Shown here: positions 17,616 through 27,823 of the stretch, piece by piece
Layout of the letters: every line of letters begins with the position of its first letter
Position numbering within the stretch: position 1 is the stretch's first letter
Source of the DNA: Microbulbifer sp. GL-2
GTDB taxonomy: Bacteria > Pseudomonadota > Gammaproteobacteria > Pseudomonadales > Cellvibrionaceae
Length of the DNA: 64,000 bases
Direction: 5' to 3'
Assembly: GCF_007183175.1 (NCBI RefSeq)
Contig: NZ_AP019807.1
Coordinates: 124,001-188,000, forward strand
Notes under the pieces: generated by a model
What the model saw: the letters and a program-made list of their open reading frames with translations, nothing else
Told to the model about the DNA's origin: nothing
The model's database searches: none
Translations under genes and position numbers: made by a program

Positions 17616-18608
17616 CTAAATTTTTAAAATGACTTTACCGATTATCTTGCCAGACTCCAGTAAACGATGCGCGTCAGCAACCTGCTCAAGGGAGAACTGA
17701 GCCGCAATTTGCGGACGTACTTTTCCCGCTTCAATCAACGGCCAGACTTTGGATTCCAGTGAAGAGGCAATATCCGCTTTCACTTTTGCAGAACGGGCCC
17801 TCAGTGTGGAGCCGGCCAGAGTCAGGCGCTTGAGCATTACCGGTAGCATATTGATCTCAACACTGGAGCCTTGAAGGTAGGCAATATTGACGATTCGACC
17901 ATCGTAAGCGGCCACGCGAATATTACGCTCTATGTATTCTCCCCCGACCATATCCAGGATTACATCGGCACCGTGATCCTCGGTAGCCTCGCGTACCACC
18001 GCTACAAAATCGTCTTCACGATAATTAATTGCCCGCTCAGCACCCAGTTTCTCACAGGCCCCGCATTTTTCTGCCGATCCCGCAGTGGCAAAAACCCGGG
18101 CACCCAAATGATGAGCCAGCTGAATGGCCGTAGTGCCAATCCCGGAAGAACCCCCGTGCACCAGTAAGATTTCTCCGCTCTGCAACCTGGCCCGGTCGAA
18201 CACATTGCTCCAGACAGTAAAAAAGGTCTCTGGCAGGGCCGCAGCCTCAACCTCTGTTAATCCGCCCGGGATAGGCAGGCACTGCCCCTCTGGCGCCACC
18301 ACGAATTCAGCATAACCACCACCATTAGTCAGGGCGCAAACTTTATCTCCCAACGCCCACCGCTTTACCTCTTTCCCAACTGCAACTACCTCTCCCGCCA
18401 CTTCGAGCCCCAGGATTGGCGAGGCACCTGGCGGTGCTGGGTAGTGACCATTGCGCTGTACAATATCGGGCCGGTTCACACCGGCAGCAGACACTCGAAT
18501 CAGCACTTCATCCGCAGCTGGTTCAGGCTGGGGCAGGTCGGCCACCTGCAACTTTTCCGGGCCACCATATTCCGGCAGATCAATTGCACGCATTATCCAC
18601 TCCTTCAA
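17616..18608 (-). CDS. PIG3-type NAD(P)H quinone oxidoreductase (zinc-free MDR family)
   Basis: A medium-chain dehydrogenase/reductase of the quinone oxidoreductase type. The N-terminal GroES-like domain includes VLIRVSAAGVNRPDIVQRNG. The nucleotide-binding domain carries VHGGSSGIGTTAIQLAH at about residues 150-166. No structural-zinc cysteine cluster is seen. The likely mature start is Met6 (18593, MRAIDLPEYGG), which matches homologues and gives 325 residues. It reduces quinones or enals with NADPH; the substrate is unknown. It converges with the transglycosylase gene. Confidence 0.88.
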   Translation of the reverse strand: MKEWIMRAIDLPEYGGPEKLQVADLPQPEPAADEVLIRVSAAGVNRPDIVQRNGHYPAPPGASPILGLEVAGEVVAVGKEVKRWALGDKVCALTNGGGYAEFVVAPEGQCLPIPGGLTEVEAAALPETFFTVWSNVFDRARLQSGEILLVHGGSSGIGTTAIQLAHHLGARVFATAGSAEKCGACEKLGAERAINYREDDFVAVVREATEDHGADVILDMVGGEYIERNIRVAAYDGRIVNIAYLQGSSVEINMLPVMLKRLTLAGSTLRARSAKVKADIASSLESKVWPLIEAGKVRPQIAAQFSLEQVADAHRLLESGKIIGKVILKI

Positions 18609-18684
18609 AACTGTTCTTTTTTGGGTTTGCCCGAGAGCTATTCAAGGTAAATTAATGGGGCATTATGAGGAACTATCAAGGTAC

Positions 18685-18700
18685 CAGTACTGAAGTACTG
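18685..18700. promoter_or_regulatory. Palindrome upstream of the quinone oxidoreductase
   Basis: A perfect 7-bp inverted repeat, CAGTACT-GA-AGTACTG, lies 77-92 bp upstream of the oxidoreductase start. Its size and symmetry suit a dimeric regulator operator. No regulator is adjacent, so the role is inferred only. Confidence 0.35.
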
Positions 18701-18871
18701 TTATCACAGATGAGGGCTGGACAAGTTTATAGGCTGTAAAACCAAAAGCGGCCAGGAAGTTTACCGAGAAGAACAATAGAACTTCTCGAAAAACGACCCC
18801 GCCGCTAGCAGCCAATTTAGCGAATCATACCTTTCCCCGAAAGGGACAGTACTATGGGGAGCTATGGCAAC

Positions 18872-21160
18872 CTAGAACTCATAGAGAACTTCAACCCCCA
18901 TAACACGTCCTTTATTGAGCGGAGTAAAGCTCGCACCAATTCCTCCCAGAGTTGGAGGCAGTTGGGTGTTGTTACCCTCTGTAACCTCATTCAGCATATT
19001 CTTACCGAACATGGAGACAGTGAAACTGCCACTATCCGGCGTATAGCCAATACTGAAGTCCAGCATATCGACTTCGGACAGCATTCCTCGATTATCATCG
19101 GTATAAGGCGCCGCATCCCGATGATTAAAGTTTACGCGGGAGGTCAAACTGCCAAAGCCGCCTAGTTGCAGATCATGGATAAAGCCAACGCCATATGTCC
19201 ATGGAGCCAGGCGGGGAATTTCCAGGCCCAGATCTACATCATTTACTACGCCATCACCATTGAGGTCACCCAAAACCTTGTCATAGTCGCCATCCACGTA
19301 GCCGACGTTAAAGGTAAACAGCAGGTTCTCAGTTAAAGCTGCCATTGCCTCCAACTCAGCTCCACGAATAGTAGCATCGGCAGTATTGCGGATAATCTGG
19401 GCAACACCAGTGACCGCATCAGGAAGATTTTCCTCCCGCTGCATATCGTCAATCGTGTTGTGGAATATCGCCATATTGGTGCGTAGGCGCCCATCTAACC
19501 AATCTACCTTGGCACCAATTTCAAAGCTGCTTTGTTCTTCCTGATCGGTTACCTGTGGTGTATAGGGCTTACGGGTACTTGGATTAATGCCTGCGTTACG
19601 GAAATTGTAACCACCACTGCGGAAGCCCTTGGTCCAGAAGGTGTACAGCTGGGTATCTTCAGATACAGTCCACTGTAATCCAACCTTTGGCGTAAAGGCA
19701 TTCCAGCTCTCGCTGTCCTCAAAGTCGTAGGCTGCACATCCATCCAGCGAACAGAAATTCAGGGGGATTGAGGCAATTTTGGCATCTTTTTCTTCGCTGG
19801 AATAACGCCCACCTAGAGTCAGCACCCAGGATTCATTCAGGTCAATATCCGCCTGGGCAAAGACACCGTAGGTACTGTGATCTTGGGTGCCTCCACCAGT
19901 CCAGTCTATTTCGCCCAATTGCAAAAGGCGATTTTCCAGGTAGGTAACATCCTGGCTGAACCAGTAAACTCCAGTGGTCAGAGCTGTGCGGCCAAAACGG
20001 CCGGCATAGCGCAACTCATTGCTGAGCTGGCTCTGCTCCACGCTGGAGTCAGCATGAAAACCTATAATCGGCAGGGAATCGATATCCCCCATACCCCGAG
20101 CCTCATACTCACGCCAGGCCAGGATATTGGTGATGGTGCCATCACCGAAGGCGACATCCTTATTAAACTCGGTAATAATCTGGCTCCACTCATCCTTCTG
20201 GTAGCCCTCCTCATCCTGTGCTACTTCAAACGAGCCCTTACCATTATCCCAATCATCAATACCTAATAGAGCAGCTAGTACTGTTGCACTTGGAGCCGGC
20301 TGTTGGCCGTCTTGGGTCTGAACCATGGTCGACTCATAACCGCGATTCTGGGCTACCGCACCGTCAGAATCCATACGGCCATGCTCCATGCGCACCAACA
20401 GTTCGGCTGTTTCATTGAGCTGGATACTAAAGCTTGGACGAATAAACCAACTGTCGGAAGCTCCGGCGTTATCATTGCCAGTTGCCACATTCTCGAACCA
20501 ACCCCGGTCATCATTGTAATAAACCGTTAGGCGCCCGTTTACTGAGTCTGCGATAGCCCCATTGATAGAGCCCGCCGTTACGGTATCCAGATTGTCTGTT
20601 ACTGAGGCCTTGACCCGGGATGAAAACTCTTCTGTAGGGCGCGCGGTTTTGATTACCACGGCACCACCGGTAACATTACGACCAAACAGTAACCCCTGGG
20701 GGCCGCGTAAGACCTCAATGCCCTCAAGGTCAAATAGGTCGGTAACAACACCCGCGTTTACCCCTAGGTACATACCATCGACAAAAACCCCAACAGTGGG
20801 GTCAATAGATGGAATGGAGCTGTTAATGCCGAGGCCGCGCACGGTAAAGTTTGCAGTATTTTTAACGGTACCCACATCCTCCAGCTGAACGTTGGGCATT
20901 TTGAATGAGAGACTTTGCAGGTCCTTGGTGTGTAAGGCCTCCAGTTGATCGCCTGAATAAGCCGTAGCCGCTACCGGTACCTCTTGCAATATCTCCGCAT
21001 CAGCGCGTTTGCGCGCGGTAACTTGCACCTCTTCCATAAGAGTACTAACCGAACCCTCAGCGGCAAAACTAGGGGTTGCACCACTGGCTAACCAAAGAGT
21101 TGCTACTGAACAGGCGGAAAGCAGAGCAGAGTGCTGCTTGAGTCTTGACGGACTTCCCAT
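18872..21160 (-). CDS. TonB-dependent outer-membrane receptor
   Basis: A 762-residue TonB-dependent receptor. The signal peptide is about residues 1-33. A plug domain follows at about 45-165, starting EEVQVTARKRADAEILQEVP and including GLGINSSIPSIDPTVGVFVD. The 22-strand barrel ends with the aromatic C-terminus GVEVLYEF needed for BAM insertion. The ligand cannot be read; neighbours give no hint. The divergent 705-bp upstream region is unusually long and AT-rich. Confidence 0.9.
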   Translation of the reverse strand: MGSPSRLKQHSALLSACSVATLWLASGATPSFAAEGSVSTLMEEVQVTARKRADAEILQEVPVAATAYSGDQLEALHTKDLQSLSFKMPNVQLEDVGTVKNTANFTVRGLGINSSIPSIDPTVGVFVDGMYLGVNAGVVTDLFDLEGIEVLRGPQGLLFGRNVTGGAVVIKTARPTEEFSSRVKASVTDNLDTVTAGSINGAIADSVNGRLTVYYNDDRGWFENVATGNDNAGASDSWFIRPSFSIQLNETAELLVRMEHGRMDSDGAVAQNRGYESTMVQTQDGQQPAPSATVLAALLGIDDWDNGKGSFEVAQDEEGYQKDEWSQIITEFNKDVAFGDGTITNILAWREYEARGMGDIDSLPIIGFHADSSVEQSQLSNELRYAGRFGRTALTTGVYWFSQDVTYLENRLLQLGEIDWTGGGTQDHSTYGVFAQADIDLNESWVLTLGGRYSSEEKDAKIASIPLNFCSLDGCAAYDFEDSESWNAFTPKVGLQWTVSEDTQLYTFWTKGFRSGGYNFRNAGINPSTRKPYTPQVTDQEEQSSFEIGAKVDWLDGRLRTNMAIFHNTIDDMQREENLPDAVTGVAQIIRNTADATIRGAELEAMAALTENLLFTFNVGYVDGDYDKVLGDLNGDGVVNDVDLGLEIPRLAPWTYGVGFIHDLQLGGFGSLTSRVNFNHRDAAPYTDDNRGMLSEVDMLDFSIGYTPDSGSFTVSMFGKNMLNEVTEGNNTQLPPTLGGIGASFTPLNKGRVMGVEVLYEF

Positions 21161-21865
21161 GTTTTCTCTCCATTGTTTTATTTTTTTTATCTACAACAAC
21201 GGACTTATCGCAATCGGTACCACCTGGTCTCGCCGCTCTACCCTCTAAATGAGATTCCGACTTTAACGAGACTCCGATCAAAGACCGTGCTGATAAAGAG
21301 ACACAGAGTTTGCATGATTTCTGTGACGCAGACAGATTACAGGCTCATAACGACGGGTGGAAGTCTATTTATCGTGGATAACGATAAAAATAACTCAATT
21401 AGTCTGGAAAGTTCGCCTTCAACAACAAAATAGAAAAGTTACGAGTAGAAAAATTGTAAAACGCACCGTTTAAGTGCGAAAACATTTCCCTCCCTCGAAA
21501 ACCTGAATACCTTATAAATAAGGCAAAAATACAGCTTGTCCTGCCGTTTTAAACCAGCAGACAAAAGGAAAAATTGATATTTGTTATAAATATCGAAAAA
21601 ACCTCATCAATTCACAAACCAGATCATCACCAACTGAAATCATTATTTAATATCACTCCATGAGACCAAGCAGTCAACAAAATATGTCATGCGAACTTAG
21701 TTGAGAAAAAGTAACAAGTGGTACTTTTGAATATTCCAGTAATACCTGGGCACCAAAGAAATATGACCAACTATTCAAAAAAATCAATTTTTCGACCACC
21801 AAGTCTAGAGTGTTATTTGTAAAATTTATAAATAATTTTTTGAATAATTGGTGTGGCAATAAATT
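21161..21865. other. Long AT-rich intergenic region with two palindromes
   Basis: No convincing gene lies in these 705 bp between the TonB receptor and the ftsH paralogue. Two inverted repeats stand out: TTTATCGT-GGATA-ACGATAAA at 21368-21388 and CCTTAT-AA-ATAAGG at 21510-21523. Either could be an operator for the receptor, 210-360 bp downstream. Short open frames here have no coding character. Confidence 0.4.
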
Positions 21866-23797
21866 TTAACCGCCTGCCTGCGCAATAACCCTGTATATTT
21901 CCACCGCATTCAGGGTTTCTTTTTCCAGCAACACTTCTGCCAGAGCATCCAGCTGCCCACGGTGTGTCCCCAGAAGTTGTTCGACCTCCCTCTCTATGCC
22001 GCTTACCAGTGCAATAACTTCATCGTCAATAATCTCAGAAGTATGCTCACTGAAATCTTTCTGCTGAGCCATTTCCTTGCCCAGAAATATATGCTCTTCT
22101 CCGCGGCGAAAGGCCACAGGCCCCAGCTTCTCACTCATCCCCCAGTGTGTAACCATATGCTGTGCCAAACGTGTGGCCTGCTTCAGATCCGACTCTGCCC
22201 CGGTACTTACCTCGCCAAAGACGACCCGCTCAGCTACCCTACCTCCCAACATTACCCCGATGCGGTCCCTCAAATAGCTGGCTCGCATATTGTGGTGTTC
22301 TTCGGCAGGAATTTGCTCCGTTGCTCCAAGACTGTGCCCTCTAGGAATAATTGTGGCCTTTTCCAAGGGATCCGCATTGGGGAGTAATGTTGCAGCCAGT
22401 GCATGGCCAGCTTCATGGTAGGCAACAGTCTTTTTATCCTCTTCACCCATCACCATTTCACGCTCGCCTCCGAGTACCACTTTATCCCTAGCGCGTAGCA
22501 GGCAGTCCATATCCACCGCCGACCTGTTTTCCCTACCGGCCAACAAAGCGGCCTCATTAATCAGGTTTTCCAGGTCTGCCCCGGCAAAGCCCGCAGTCAG
22601 GGCAGCCAAGTGCTCCATATCCACATCTTCAACAAAAGGAACCTCCCGGGAGTGAATTTGCAGTATCTCTTCACGGGCTACCTTGTCCGGTAAATCCAGG
22701 GTAATCTTGCGATCAAATCGACCTGGGCGCAGGAGCGCAGCATCCAGCACATCCGGCCGGTTGGTAGCCGCGACCACAACCACTGCCTCCTGTGGATCGA
22801 AGCCATCCATTTCCCCCAGTATCTGGTTGAGGGTTTGCTCGCGTTCGTCATGCCCGCCCCCAAGACCGGTTCCCCGAGCACGCCCAACAGAATCAATCTC
22901 ATCGATAAAGATGATTGCAGGTGCCTCTTTCTTTGCGTCGGCAAACATATCCCTCACTCGCGATGCGCCAACACCCACAAACATCTCAATAAACTCTGAA
23001 CCGCTGATACTGAAAAATGGAGCCTCACTTTCCCCCGCCAGGGCTTTGGCCATCAGCGTCTTTCCTGTGCCTGGAGGGCCCATCAGGAGTATACCTTTGG
23101 GAATTTTAGCCCCCAGCTTGCGGTAGTGTTCCGGATCTTTGAGATAACCGGCTATTTCCTGCAGGTCTTTCTTGGCATTACTCAGGCCCGCCACATCGTC
23201 AAAAGTTACCTGCGATTCACTCCGCTCATAGCGCTTGGCAGGAGAGCGAGCGAAGCCGAAAGGACTACCGGGTGCAGCCCCGCTCATTTTTTCCTGCATC
23301 CGTCGCCCCAGCCAGATCAACAAGCCAATAATCAGAACCCAGGGTAAAAGGAGAATCAGCAGGCGCTGTAAGAAACCACCCTGAGACGACTTCGCCTGGA
23401 TCTCTACTTTCTGTTTCTCCAATAAAGGAAGCAGCTCAGGATCCTGTACCGAAGGCAAAGTAGTGTTAAAGCGCAGCGATTCCTGTTTGCCTTTTTCAAC
23501 TTTGCTCTCACCCTCAGGTCGTCTGAAAGTCCCTATGATGCGCTCACCCTCAAACACCACTGTGGCGACCTTGCCATCACTTACCGCGTTCTTGAAGTCA
23601 CTATAAGCAAGGGCCTCGCTGGGTGTGCCCAAACGCCCATTGGAACAGTACTGAAAGGTCATAATAACCAGAAAGATCAGAACCCCATACTGCAGCCAAC
23701 TCAGAGGGCTCTGCTGCAAGGGTTTGCCCGATATGGGTGATTGCGGCTCCTCCGGCGGCAGTTTTTGCCCCCTATCCTGGTCGTCTGCCATTGCCAT
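21866..23797 (-). CDS. ftsH: ATP-dependent zinc metalloprotease FtsH (probable paralogue)
   Basis: A 643-residue membrane AAA+ protease. Two transmembrane helices are at about 33-50 and 145-163, flanking a periplasmic domain. The AAA module has Walker A GPPGTGKT, Walker B AIIFIDEIDSVGRARG and the second region of homology ATNRPDVLDAALLRPGRFD. The zinc-protease motif is AYHEAGHA. It degrades membrane and some cytoplasmic proteins. The absence of rlmE (ftsJ) and folP nearby suggests a second FtsH copy rather than the canonical locus. The N-terminus is Pro/Gln-rich and polar. Confidence 0.9.
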   Translation of the reverse strand: MAMADDQDRGQKLPPEEPQSPISGKPLQQSPLSWLQYGVLIFLVIMTFQYCSNGRLGTPSEALAYSDFKNAVSDGKVATVVFEGERIIGTFRRPEGESKVEKGKQESLRFNTTLPSVQDPELLPLLEKQKVEIQAKSSQGGFLQRLLILLLPWVLIIGLLIWLGRRMQEKMSGAAPGSPFGFARSPAKRYERSESQVTFDDVAGLSNAKKDLQEIAGYLKDPEHYRKLGAKIPKGILLMGPPGTGKTLMAKALAGESEAPFFSISGSEFIEMFVGVGASRVRDMFADAKKEAPAIIFIDEIDSVGRARGTGLGGGHDEREQTLNQILGEMDGFDPQEAVVVVAATNRPDVLDAALLRPGRFDRKITLDLPDKVAREEILQIHSREVPFVEDVDMEHLAALTAGFAGADLENLINEAALLAGRENRSAVDMDCLLRARDKVVLGGEREMVMGEEDKKTVAYHEAGHALAATLLPNADPLEKATIIPRGHSLGATEQIPAEEHHNMRASYLRDRIGVMLGGRVAERVVFGEVSTGAESDLKQATRLAQHMVTHWGMSEKLGPVAFRRGEEHIFLGKEMAQQKDFSEHTSEIIDDEVIALVSGIEREVEQLLGTHRGQLDALAEVLLEKETLNAVEIYRVIAQAGG

Positions 23798-24133
23798 AGA
23801 GTCTCACTAAATCTGGGACGAGCGGGTTCCAATAAAGGAGTAGCCGCCATGGGCTCGAGCACTAAGTATAGATCCCCGCCAGCAAGGACGGATTCAGCGC
23901 CTCGCCCTCACCTTCAACCCCAGGAGTACATCCCCAAAGGCGCCACTGCCACTATTTTTAACAACAGGACTTGCAAACTCCCTCGCCACACGGCAGAATG
24001 CGCGCCCTATCGAACTTCCAAGCCATTCCTCAGGAAGTTAGAGAAGTTCGGTAACTAGCGGATTTTTAAGGAATTTTCCTTTAAAAATCAGTTGACTCAG
24101 CAAGATCAACTGACTATAGTTCGCAACAACAAC
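23798..24133. other. Intergenic region upstream of tRNA-Arg
   Basis: No gene is visible in 336 bp. The A/T-rich stretch at 24059-24090 contains imperfectly inverted TTTTTAAGGAAA / TTTCCTTTAAAAA sequence and may include the tRNA promoter. I cannot pick out -35 and -10 boxes with confidence. Confidence 0.3.
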
Positions 24134-24210
24134 GCGCTCGTAGCTCAGCTGGATAGAGTACCTGGCTACGAACCAGGCGGTCGGAGGTTCGAATCCTCCC
24201 GAGCGCGCCA
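24134..24210 (+). tRNA. tRNA-Arg (anticodon ACG)
   Basis: A 77-nt cloverleaf. The acceptor stem is GCGCTCG / CGAGCGC, the D-arm includes AGCTCAGCTGGATAGAG, and the anticodon arm is CCTGG-CTACGAA-CCAGG with anticodon ACG. The T-arm is GGAGG-TTCGAAT-CCTCC and a CCA end is encoded. ACG is normally modified to ICG to read CGU, CGC and CGA. A strong terminator follows. No att-like duplication or integrase was seen beside it. Confidence 0.97.
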
Positions 24211-24216
24211 TACAAA

Positions 24217-24250
24217 AGGGCTTATATCGCAAGATATAAGCCCTTTTTCT
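24217..24250 (+). terminator. Rho-independent terminator of tRNA-Arg
   Basis: A perfect 11-bp stem, GGGCTTATATC-GCAA-GATATAAGCCC, is followed by TTTTTC. It starts eight bases after the tRNA CCA end. Confidence 0.9.
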
Positions 24251-24412
24251 TTTTTTGCCGATAGCTCCCAACTAGAACCCACCTCCGCCAACCTTTCTTT
24301 TTAAATTCAGAGGCGGATACTAGAAACCCAATCCAAAACTACCTTATAAGGTCACAGAATTGAGGGTGTCGACAAGATGCCCCCCAATAGAAGCTTGTGA
24401 CTGCGAGCAGCA

Positions 24413-25318
24413 ATGGCAAATATCAGAAATATCGACCTAAACCTTCTCAGAGCCTTTGATACCCTGATGGATGAGTGCAATGTATCCCGGGCGGCAGAGC
24501 GATTGTCTGTAACCCAACCAGCTGTGAGCGGCATGCTGACGAGATTGCGCAGCAGCCTCAATGACCCCCTGTTTATTCGCTCACAACATGGAATCAACCC
24601 CACACCACGGGCCTTGGAACTGGCAGCTCCTATTAAGAAAGTTCTGAGCGAAATAGAGAGCATTCTGGCACCTTCAACCTTTAATCCACAGGAAAGCACC
24701 ATGACGTTTTCCATTGCCGCCACGGACTACGCTCTAAAGACCATTGTCACACCATTAATCTGTGCACTGCAGGAAGAAGCCCCAAATATTCAAACTTCTA
24801 TCCAAATGGTAAATGACACGCAAACCTTTGCCCTAATGGAGCGGGGCCAGCTGGACCTGGCAATCACTACACCCGATGCAGCGCACAAGGAATTGAGGGC
24901 AAAAACACTATTTGAAGAAAGTTATATCTGTGTTTTGGCAGAGGGCCACCCAATGGCCCACAAAAAGACGCTGACTTTAGATAATTTCTGCAGCATGAAA
25001 CATGGAATTGTTTCCTTTTCCGGCAACACCTTCCATGGAATAACTGACACTGTTCTGGACTCCCTGGGCAAGCAAAGACAAGTTTCGGTCTCAGTCCCCA
25101 GCTTTTTATCCTTGATAGAAATCCTGAAAAACTGTGAACTCTGTGCGGTTGTACCAAAAAAACTCATCGAGGATATCGACGGCCTCACGACGGCTAAGCT
25201 GCCATTCGAAGTTCCAGGGTTCAATAAAATAATGGCGTGGCATGAGCGCACACATTATAGCTCGGCACATATCTGGATCAGGGAAAGGATCTACCAGCTA
25301 TGTAGTAGGGGCTCCTGA
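24413..25318 (+). CDS. LysR-family transcriptional regulator
   Basis: A 301-residue LysR-type regulator. The N-terminal winged helix-turn-helix (about 6-65) reads NLLRAFDTLMDECNVSRAAE and LSVTQPAVSGMLTRLR, typical of the NodD/NahR-like subgroup. A periplasmic-binding-like effector domain fills about 90-300. The effector and targets are unknown. The DUF427 gene 100-150 bp downstream in the same direction may be a target or simply a neighbour. Confidence 0.92.
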   Translation: MANIRNIDLNLLRAFDTLMDECNVSRAAERLSVTQPAVSGMLTRLRSSLNDPLFIRSQHGINPTPRALELAAPIKKVLSEIESILAPSTFNPQESTMTFSIAATDYALKTIVTPLICALQEEAPNIQTSIQMVNDTQTFALMERGQLDLAITTPDAAHKELRAKTLFEESYICVLAEGHPMAHKKTLTLDNFCSMKHGIVSFSGNTFHGITDTVLDSLGKQRQVSVSVPSFLSLIEILKNCELCAVVPKKLIEDIDGLTTAKLPFEVPGFNKIMAWHERTHYSSAHIWIRERIYQLCSRGS

Positions 25319-25470
25319 ATTAAAACAGAGCTCAGAGTAAAATCATTTATATACTGCAGTTAATATTTGCCTCATGTTAACTTTACCCTACGCTGGTAAT
25401 CCCCCCCAAATGCGCTATGAAAGGGCTCAACCCAAAATACAACATTAAGACTATTGGAGGACTGAATAGC

Positions 25471-25845
25471 ATGGCCCATCCCGCTCCAGGTTTTAAAGAA
25501 AACCCTGATCACAAAGTGGAAATTTCACCACTAAATGGAAACTTGGAAATACGCGCCAAAGGGATAAAAGTAGCAACAACCGCTAAGGCTCTTTCTGTAA
25601 AGGAGTCCGGCCTACCCGAAGTATTTTACATTCCTCTTTGTGATGTAAACCAGCAGGTGCTTTTGGAAAGTAAAACTACCAGCTATTGCCCATTTAAAGG
25701 GAGAGCTAATTACTGGTCAATTCAGGCCAATGGAAAGAATATTACTGATGCCGCCTGGGAGTATAAAGATCCATATGAGGAATGTATCACCCTAAAAGAG
25801 CACGTCGCCTTTTACTCCAGTAAGGTTGACATGACTCGTGGTTAA
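25471..25845 (+). CDS. DUF427-family protein
   Basis: A 124-residue protein of the DUF427 family, whose members have a small beta-rich fold. Conserved stretches are VFYIPLCDVN, CPFKGRANYWSI and AWEYKDPYEECI, the last containing the family Trp-Tyr pattern. Function is unknown. I chose the ATG at 25471 because GGAGG precedes it by ten bases. An in-frame ATG at 25417 would add 18 residues. It follows the LysR gene. Confidence 0.85.
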   Translation: MAHPAPGFKENPDHKVEISPLNGNLEIRAKGIKVATTAKALSVKESGLPEVFYIPLCDVNQQVLLESKTTSYCPFKGRANYWSIQANGKNITDAAWEYKDPYEECITLKEHVAFYSSKVDMTRG

Positions 25846-26308
25846 CCCTATCCATAAGGGCAAATTGTTTACCGAAAAGAAAGCCAGGAGACCGAAGCTG
25901 AATTTCACCACCGTATTCTTTTCAACATTTATTGTTTAAGAACTCTAAAATCCATAACCTTCAGATAAACACGCTGATACTTAGCCTGGAACCCTTCCGC
26001 CAACAATATAGCTCGATACAGACAGGTACATGTATCCCACTTCTAATTGGAGGTGTACTCAATCTTTCTTAAGATCTTACTATCCAGAATATATAAAACC
26101 CGGGAGACCAGCTCATTATTGCTCAGCACCCCCTAAAGTCAGCCCCTTCAGCTACCACGGCAAGAGAGAAACTGCAGAACCTTTGAGTGGAATACTGATA
26201 AATTTGGCACAATGACGCCAAGCCTTACAGGCATCAAAGGGCCGAGCAAAAATCCCGGCCTTTTTTTCTTTTTGCGCACCATAATTCTTATAGGTGTCCA
26301 AGAAAAAA
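25846..26308. other. Intergenic region with a terminator-like hairpin
   Basis: No gene is visible in 463 bp. A GC-rich hairpin, GGCCG-(10)-CGGCC, at about 26240-26260 is followed by a T7 run on the plus strand. It could terminate rightward transcription coming from the DUF427 gene. Confidence 0.55.
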
Positions 26309-27085
26309 TTACTTACAAACATCCTGCTTTTGCACGACATCGTATTTCTTCAACAACTCCTTAAAGCGACCGGTACGACACAGCTCTGCCAGGCCGCGAT
26401 TAAAGTCATCTCGCACCTTTTGATCGCGGAATCCCACACGAAAATCTGTCATTAGGGGGAAAATCTGGAAAAGGTTAACCTGATCCATTTTATATCCCAT
26501 TTTATTACTGAAATACTTGAACAGCTCCATATCCACAACCGCCACTACATCTTTCATCTTCCAAAACTGCGCAACCAAGTCGGAGGCGGTCGGCGCCTGA
26601 ACAATATTCTGGCGCTGTGTACCATTTGGACCATACATCTTTTCAAACTCTGGCCCCAAATCCATTGGAGCACCCTGCCAGGTAATGACTTTCTTACCGG
26701 CAAGGTCCGAAATACTGTCAATTTTCATTTTATCGCTGGCTTTGGTAATACCGTAATTAGCAAAGCTGATCATATTATTGGAATAAAAAAGATCATCATC
26801 TTTTTTCATCACATTGACTGCAGCCTGTACTTTACCCTGCTCTAGTGCTGGAGCGGTTTCCGCAAAGCCCATCTGCATAAATCTCAATGAATACCCCGGG
26901 AGCGCCTCCCGCACAATATCCACTTCCAAACCACTGCTAGCATTGTTGATCACATAAGGGGGGGCATCACCGGCAATTGCCACTTTCAGAGGCGTACCGC
27001 CCGACTGGGCGATCGCTTGCGCCAAGGCGCCAAACATAAATACAAGAACAGCAATTAAGGAACGCATACGCATAACCTTCTCCAA
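26309..27085 (-). CDS. Periplasmic family-3 solute-binding protein
   Basis: A 258-residue transporter substrate-binding-domain protein. The signal peptide is about residues 1-27 (ends AQAIAQS). The SBP family-3 fold includes PPYVINNASSGLEVDIVREA and KKVITWQGAPMDLG. The C-terminal RFKELLKKYDVV segment is typical of amino-acid-binding proteins. No permease or ATPase gene is adjacent, so it is an orphan binding protein or a sensor-type component. The first in-frame ATG gives MEKVMRMRS; Met5 or Met7 are alternative starts. Confidence 0.85.
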   Translation of the reverse strand: MEKVMRMRSLIAVLVFMFGALAQAIAQSGGTPLKVAIAGDAPPYVINNASSGLEVDIVREALPGYSLRFMQMGFAETAPALEQGKVQAAVNVMKKDDDLFYSNNMISFANYGITKASDKMKIDSISDLAGKKVITWQGAPMDLGPEFEKMYGPNGTQRQNIVQAPTASDLVAQFWKMKDVVAVVDMELFKYFSNKMGYKMDQVNLFQIFPLMTDFRVGFRDQKVRDDFNRGLAELCRTGRFKELLKKYDVVQKQDVCK

Positions 27086-27403
27086 AACGACGCAAAATCA
27101 CTCAGACGCCATAAGTGTTAGCGCTTTAAGACTATTTATCAAGCCGCGACAATCAACTAGCTGATAAAAATTTTATGCACTACGACTAGACCTCATCAGC
27201 AAATTTTAATGATCAAAGGCTTGAAAGCTGCGCCTATGCCCCCAATCCAGAAGTTATTGAAACTAAAACTGGTCCGTGAGCTGGAGTCACCAATTCCTTA
27301 TCTAAGATCCAAATTTTTTGAGGGACCAAGAAGTCAAACTTGCAAAGTACACGAAATGGTATACCCAATTTCTATTGATTTAAATTTGACAGGTAACCCA
27401 AAA

Positions 27404-27823
27404 ATGATGCCAGATATGGAGCAATTGATTAGATACGAAACTGCATTACATTGCGTAGAAGTCCGTAGAAATCAGGTAGCAGTGAAGAAATTATTAAGCC
27501 CAGATTTTCGTGAAACCGGAAAATCCGGAAGCAGTTATGACTTCAACATGATTATTGCAATAATGAAGTCTGAGGAAAACAGAGAGTGGCAAATCCACAG
27601 CCAAGATTACCAATGCACACTACTCTCTGAATCTGTACGTCTATTACTTTATCGCACCGCTCACTGTGACCGACAGGGAAACTATTCCGATTTTTGCAAA
27701 CGCGCCTCTACCTGGGTACTCAACAACGAACAGTGGCAAATGAAATACCACCAGGGCACCCCTTGTGAAGCGTTTAAAATAGGCGAAAATATCTCAGCCA
27801 AACAGCCGGCAATAAATTTATGA
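27404..27823 (+). CDS. NTF2-like / DUF4440-type small protein
   Basis: About 140 residues resembling SnoaL/DUF4440 proteins with a cone-like NTF2 fold. The core includes ALHCVEVRRNQVAVKKLLSP, FRETGKSGSSYDF and STWVLNNEQWQMKYHQGTPC, the last a typical beta-strand with Trp residues. Function is unknown. I start at 27404; an in-frame ATG at 27209 would add 65 residues that look non-homologous. Its stop overlaps the mtfA start by 4 bp (ATGA), so the pair is coupled. Confidence 0.75.
   Translation: MMPDMEQLIRYETALHCVEVRRNQVAVKKLLSPDFRETGKSGSSYDFNMIIAIMKSEENREWQIHSQDYQCTLLSESVRLLLYRTAHCDRQGNYSDFCKRASTWVLNNEQWQMKYHQGTPCEAFKIGENISAKQPAINL

Noticed and set aside
21161..21865. A riboswitch (for example cobalamin) upstream of the TonB receptor
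   Set aside because: I could not find a B12-box-like or other riboswitch core. The region is AT-rich with only short palindromes.
24134..24210. tRNA-Arg as the attachment site of a genomic island
   Set aside because: No integrase gene and no repeat of the tRNA 3' end was seen downstream in the window.
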